From the NCBI GenBank assembly GCA_028280675.1, contig JANQLI010000186.1, positions 1 to 8,821 of the forward strand: a DNA stretch of 8,821 bases. The letters run 5' to 3'. The notes below the pieces were generated by a model that was given only the letters and a program-made list of their open reading frames with translations, was not told the DNA's origin and ran no database searches. Below, piece by piece: positions 5,690-8,821 of this stretch. Each line of letters opens with the position of its first letter. Positions within the stretch are counted from its first letter, which is position 1. The stretch is from Alphaproteobacteria bacterium (GTDB taxonomy: Bacteria > Pseudomonadota > Alphaproteobacteria > SMXP01). The translations under genes and the position numbers were made by a program.

Positions 5690-6700
5690 ATGGATATTGA
5701 TGTCGTCCTGAGCAGCCGTTTAAACGCCGATGAGATTTGCGCGTTAGGACTGCTTGCAGAATCGGTGGGGATCCGCGGAGTGTGGCTCTCAAGTCTGATC
5801 GACTCGCACGACCCCTATACCAACATGTCGAAACTGGCCCACAAAACCAGCACATTGAAACTCGGGCCCATTGCGGTCAATCCGTTCGACACACATCCGG
5901 TACGTATGTGCACCTCCATTCTGACATTGAATGAGCTTGCCAGCGGGCGCGCTGAAATCATTGTCGGCGGTGGCGGGGAAGCCTTGATGGCGCTGAATAT
6001 TCCGCCCACCAAACGCGTGCGCGCGGTGCGCGAATGCACAGAGATTTTGCAAAAAGCGACTTCTGCAGAGCCGATTGCATATGACGGCGAGCTCTATAGC
6101 GTAAACCGCTATCATCCGGTTTGGGCGACATCCCCCAAACCAGCCATTATGATCGCCGCCAATAAACCGCAAATGCTGCGCATGGCCTCGCGCGTGGCAG
6201 ATGGCATCATGATGAGCGACCTGCCGCCAGTCATTGCAACGGATGCCATCAACACAATCAAAAGCCACCTCAATGCGTTTGGGCGTCCATCCGATCATTT
6301 TCGCTTTTCCAATTACATGGCCTGGCATGTCTATGATGACAAAGAGAAAGCTTTAAACGAGGCGCGCATGTGGCTTGGCTATCGTGGACTGTTCCGCCGC
6401 TACATCATCACAACGTTTCTTTCCGATGACGATTACGACATTATCGAAGCGCACCGCAATGAAATCTACGCCATGGTGACCAAGGGCACACATACGGTGC
6501 CGGGTGTGCCCGAACGGATCATGGATGCGCTGGTTGACAACATCTGCCTTGCAGGGCACACCAGCGAGATCGATAAACAGATTGAGCACTTGCAGCAAAT
6601 CAAAGCGACCGGCATGACGGAAGTGGCTTTAGAGCTGCATCAAGATCCGGCAACGTCAATTAAACTGATCGGTGAAAAAGTGGTGCCCGCGCTGCAATAA
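5690..6700 (+). CDS. LLM-class (luciferase-like) flavin-dependent oxidoreductase
   Basis: The protein has 336 residues; ATG 5690 is preceded by GGGAG. It is an (alpha/beta)8 barrel of the bacterial-luciferase superfamily, most like the methylenetetrahydromethanopterin-reductase (Mer) branch. Visible elements are the N-terminal strand MDIDVVLSS, LAESVGIRGVWLSS (22-35), LKLGPIAVNPFDTHP (57-70) and LNELASGRAEIIVGGGG (80-96), which covers the conserved SxGR...G.G region near the cofactor. PKPAIMIAANKPQMLRMASRVADGIMM (149-175) corresponds to the phosphate-binding area (usual PI.IAA.gP.m...A...aDG pattern). Branch members use F420 or FMN; the sequence does not decide which, and FMN is the simpler assumption in a proteobacterium. 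No flavin reductase is adjacent, though a split-barrel flavin protein is encoded at 2344-2868. Its stop codon directly abuts that of ccmH on the other strand. The substrate is unknown. Confidence 0.88.
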   Translation: MDIDVVLSSRLNADEICALGLLAESVGIRGVWLSSLIDSHDPYTNMSKLAHKTSTLKLGPIAVNPFDTHPVRMCTSILTLNELASGRAEIIVGGGGEALMALNIPPTKRVRAVRECTEILQKATSAEPIAYDGELYSVNRYHPVWATSPKPAIMIAANKPQMLRMASRVADGIMMSDLPPVIATDAINTIKSHLNAFGRPSDHFRFSNYMAWHVYDDKEKALNEARMWLGYRGLFRRYIITTFLSDDDYDIIEAHRNEIYAMVTKGTHTVPGVPERIMDALVDNICLAGHTSEIDKQIEHLQQIKATGMTEVALELHQDPATSIKLIGEKVVPALQ

Positions 6701-7159
6701 TCAATCGTCGCCGAGCAACTCTTTGAGACGCTTTTCCTCATCCGCACTCAGTGGGACAACTGCAGCAGCCGCGCGGCGACGATTACGATAATAAATCGCA
6801 AGCCCCGTGAGTCCGATGAGCAAGACGATCGCAGGACCAAACCACAGCACGAAAGTGCTGCTGCGCACCTTTGGTTTCAGCAGCACAAACTCGCCATAGC
6901 GTTGCACGACAAAGGCGAGCACTTCTTCATCGCTGTCGCCCTCTTCCAGACGTTCACGCACCACAAGGCGCAGATCACGGGCCAGCGGGGCGTTTGAGCT
7001 ATCGATATTTTCATTCTGACACACAACGCAGCGTAGGAGTTTTGAAATCTCGCGCGCCCGTTCTTCCAACGCCGGGTCGTCTAAAATCTCATTTGGCTCC
7101 ACTGCCCATGCTGTAAAGGACAAAAAGACGGTGAGACAAAATGCAACGAGGTGTTTCAT
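6701..7159 (-). CDS. ccmH: Cytochrome c maturation protein CcmH
   Basis: A 152-residue membrane-attached periplasmic thiol protein of System I cytochrome c biogenesis. A signal peptide covers 1-19 (MKHLVAFCLTVFLSFTAWA). The hallmark LRCVVCQNENIDSSNAPLARDLR (from 42) holds the redox pair C44/C47 in the LRCxxCQ motif, which acts with CcmG to reduce the heme-binding cysteines of apocytochrome c. A membrane segment lies at about 103-124 (TFVLWFGPAIVLLIGLTGLAIYY), followed by a basic stop RNRRR and a short cytoplasmic tail. This is the short form; the TPR apocytochrome chaperone part fused in E. coli CcmH is absent and would be a separate ccmI (not in the window). Its ATG overlaps the ccmG stop codon by four bases (ATGA), so translation is probably coupled. 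Confidence 0.96.
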   Translation of the reverse strand: MKHLVAFCLTVFLSFTAWAVEPNEILDDPALEERAREISKLLRCVVCQNENIDSSNAPLARDLRLVVRERLEEGDSDEEVLAFVVQRYGEFVLLKPKVRSSTFVLWFGPAIVLLIGLTGLAIYYRNRRRAAAAVVPLSADEEKRLKELLGDD

Positions 7160-7689
7160 GACGCGCGTAATCTCTCAATGATCGGCGCGATCAGATCCTG
7201 CCACACATCATCTGTAATTGGACCGACATGTTTATAACGTATGCGCCCTTGCTGATCGACGACAAACGTTTCCGGCGCGCCTGTCACCCCAAGGTCTATA
7301 GCCATACGGCTATCGGGATCATCGCCAATACGCGTATAAGGATTGCCATGACGCTTCAACCAGGCCGCGCCTGCACCGGGTGCGTCTTTCCAATTAATAC
7401 CGTAAAGCGGCACGTCCTCGCGCGCGGCGATTGTCATTAAGGTTGGATGCTCCACCAGACACGCGACACACCAAGAGCCAAAGATATTGACCAGGGACAC
7501 TTGCCCTTTGAGGTTGTCACGCGACAACCCTTCTTCAAATCCTTCAATGGGCGGAAGATCCATCTCAGGAAATGGTTGATCAATCAACGTAGAAGGCAGA
7601 CGGCTGGGCTCTAATGTCAGGCCAATCGCAAAATAAGCACCGACGCCTAAGAAAACAAGAATAGGAAGAAAATACACAATGCGAGTCAT
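7156..7689 (-). CDS. ccmG: Periplasmic thiol:disulfide oxidoreductase CcmG (DsbE)
   Basis: The protein has 177 residues. An N-terminal membrane anchor (about 4-26, IVYFLPILVFLGVGAYFAIGL) leaves a thioredoxin-like domain in the periplasm. The active site is FGSWCVACLVEHP, with C74/C77 in the WCxxC motif. The acidic GINWKDAPGAGAAWL (97-111) is the CcmG-specific insert region, and GAPETF (137-142) supplies the cis-proline P139. The protein receives electrons from the membrane thiol carrier (CcdA or DsbD, not in the window) and passes them to CcmH or apocytochrome c. It starts 6 bases after the ccmF stop and overlaps ccmH by 4 bases, so the three genes form one operon. Confidence 0.96.
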   Translation of the reverse strand: MTRIVYFLPILVFLGVGAYFAIGLTLEPSRLPSTLIDQPFPEMDLPPIEGFEEGLSRDNLKGQVSLVNIFGSWCVACLVEHPTLMTIAAREDVPLYGINWKDAPGAGAAWLKRHGNPYTRIGDDPDSRMAIDLGVTGAPETFVVDQQGRIRYKHVGPITDDVWQDLIAPIIERLRAS

Positions 7690-7695
7690 CCAAGC

Positions 7696-8821
7696 TTACT
7701 CCGCCGGACTCGCAGATGTAGGGATGCTGGTCTTTGACCGCTTTGGCGCGCCGACACGCAAACGGCGATCGCTTAACGATACAAACCCGCCAAGCACCAT
7801 GACGCCCGCGCCAATCCACATCCACACAACAAGAGGGTTATGATAAAGATGCACCACCCAACGGCCTTGATCATCTTGCTCACCAATTGTGGCATAGACA
7901 TCGCCAGACAATGTGGTTTTAATCCCCGCTTCGGTGGTTTCCATACGGCGCACCGTGTAGAAGCGTTTTTCCGATGTCAGTTGCGCTAACACAGCGCCAT
8001 TATCGCGCACGGTGAACTGCGCTTGGCGCGCCGTATAGTTCGGCCCTTGAATTGTTTCGACAGCATCCAGCGTAACCGCATAGCCAGCAATCGGCGTTTC
8101 ATCACCCGGCGTCATCATGACAATTTGTTCGGCGCGCCACACGGAAATCCCCGTCATCCCGGCGAGGACAATGCCGACACCGAAATGAGCGATGGTGGTG
8201 CCCCAAGCATTGCCGCCGAGATTTTTCGCCCGCGCTATGCTTTGATCAAACGGAAGGTCGAACAGACGCAAGCGGCGCACAAGTTCAGCCAACGTGCCCG
8301 ACACCACCCACGCCGCCAAGGCCATCCCCATCAAACCTGTCAAGGCGGTCGGCCAGGTGATCGCAAGCACAATCAGCGTCAAAATGAGTGTCGCGAGAAA
8401 AGCGCCGCGTAAACGGCGCACGGTCATTCTCATGTCACCGCGTTTCCACGCCAAAATGGGACCAAGCACCATCAAGATGACGGCTGGGATCATCAGCGGA
8501 ATAAAGGTGCTGTTAAAATAGGGCGCGCCGACAGAAATCTTTTCCCCAGTCATCGCATCCATAAACAGCGGATAGAACGTGCCGAGAAAAACAGTCACAC
8601 AAGCGACCACCATGACCAGATTGTTAATCACCAAACTGCCTTCACGGCTGACCGGCGCAAACACACCGGTGGGTTTCAGCACCGGCGCGCGTATGGCAAA
8701 GAGCGTGAGCGATCCCCCAATCGCGAGGCCAAGCAGCGCGAGGATAAACACGCCGCGTTCGGGATCGACCGCAAAGGCGTGAACCGATGTCAAAATGCCA
8801 GAGCGCACAAGAAACGTGCCG
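7696..8821 (-). CDS. ccmF: Heme lyase subunit CcmF, C-terminal 374 residues (5' end beyond the window)
   Basis: The open frame runs through the window edge; an apparent GTG start at 8808 is internal, because codons for GTFL precede it and continue the conserved GTFLVRSGILTSVHAF. Full CcmF is about 630-670 residues, so roughly 40% is missing. CcmF is the integral membrane protein that attaches heme, delivered by CcmE, to the CXXCH cysteines of apocytochrome c. The fragment keeps the conserved SVHAF.VDPERG (His at fragment residue 14) and the IAHFGVGIVLAG helix (His at 212). From memory of the E. coli protein these are likely the two periplasmic heme-ligand histidines. Several membrane segments are visible, including LVMVVACVTVFLGTFYP, the last being MWIGAGVMVLGGFVSLSD before the basic DRRLR tail. 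The periplasmic domain between the last helices includes KTTLSGDVYATIGE. First gene of the ccmF-G-H run seen here. Confidence 0.95.
   Translation of the reverse strand, partial: GTFLVRSGILTSVHAFAVDPERGVFILALLGLAIGGSLTLFAIRAPVLKPTGVFAPVSREGSLVINNLVMVVACVTVFLGTFYPLFMDAMTGEKISVGAPYFNSTFIPLMIPAVILMVLGPILAWKRGDMRMTVRRLRGAFLATLILTLIVLAITWPTALTGLMGMALAAWVVSGTLAELVRRLRLFDLPFDQSIARAKNLGGNAWGTTIAHFGVGIVLAGMTGISVWRAEQIVMMTPGDETPIAGYAVTLDAVETIQGPNYTARQAQFTVRDNGAVLAQLTSEKRFYTVRRMETTEAGIKTTLSGDVYATIGEQDDQGRWVVHLYHNPLVVWMWIGAGVMVLGGFVSLSDRRLRVGAPKRSKTSIPTSASPAE

Noticed and set aside
5076..5855. 259-codon minus-strand frame across ald end and LLM start
   Set aside because: It is antisense to two confident genes, Arg/Cys/Trp-rich, with no domain; a shadow frame.
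1..6700. A Rut-like pyrimidine pathway (isochorismatase-like + LLM + split-barrel flavin protein)
   Set aside because: The three genes are far apart and in different operons. The LLM protein resembles the Mer branch rather than RutA, and RutC/D/E/G are absent.

Overview
The window looks like ordinary chromosomal DNA of an alphaproteobacterium. Three things point there: a System I cytochrome c maturation run in the order ccmF-ccmG-ccmH with a short CcmH that lacks a TPR part, an alanine dehydrogenase gene facing an Lrp/AsnC regulator (an arrangement known from rhizobia), and moderate-to-high GC with dense, often overlapping genes. The species cannot be named from the sequence. There are no IS elements, tRNA or rRNA genes or CRISPR arrays.

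Layout. At 1-603 (minus) is most of an isochorismatase-fold cysteine hydrolase resembling N-carbamoylsarcosine amidases; its C-terminus lies outside the window. A 437-base non-coding gap (604-1040) separates it from a divergent SAM-dependent methyltransferase (1041-1661, plus). The gap holds a long inverted repeat and a possible small structured RNA with its own promoter-like and terminator-like signals. A membrane-anchored T4-type (GH24) lysozyme follows at 1766-2347 (plus). It meets tail-to-tail, with overlapping stop codons, a flavin-binding split-barrel protein (2344-2868, minus).

The centre is an amino-acid/nitrogen region. An Lrp/AsnC regulator (3814-4272, minus) and a class I glutamine-amidotransferase-type gamma-glutamyl hydrolase (3040-3804, minus) form an operon with a 9-base gap. 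Opposite them, across a 140-base shared control region, is alanine dehydrogenase (4413-5531, plus). The likely circuit is an alanine-sensing Lrp-type protein controlling ald and its own operon; the role of the hydrolase in it is unknown.

A luciferase-like (LLM) flavin oxidoreductase (5690-6700, plus) then abuts, stop codon to stop codon, the ccm genes on the minus strand: ccmH (6701-7159), ccmG (7156-7689) and the C-terminal 374 codons of ccmF (7696-8821, continuing beyond the window). CcmF joins heme to apocytochrome c in the periplasm, and CcmG and CcmH keep the CXXCH cysteines reduced. The ccm genes are tightly coupled (4-base overlap, 6-base gap).

No clearly new multi-gene system is visible. 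The items most worth a second look are the possible RNA at about 849-962, the orphan signal-anchored lysozyme, and the Lrp/gamma-glutamyl hydrolase/ald arrangement.
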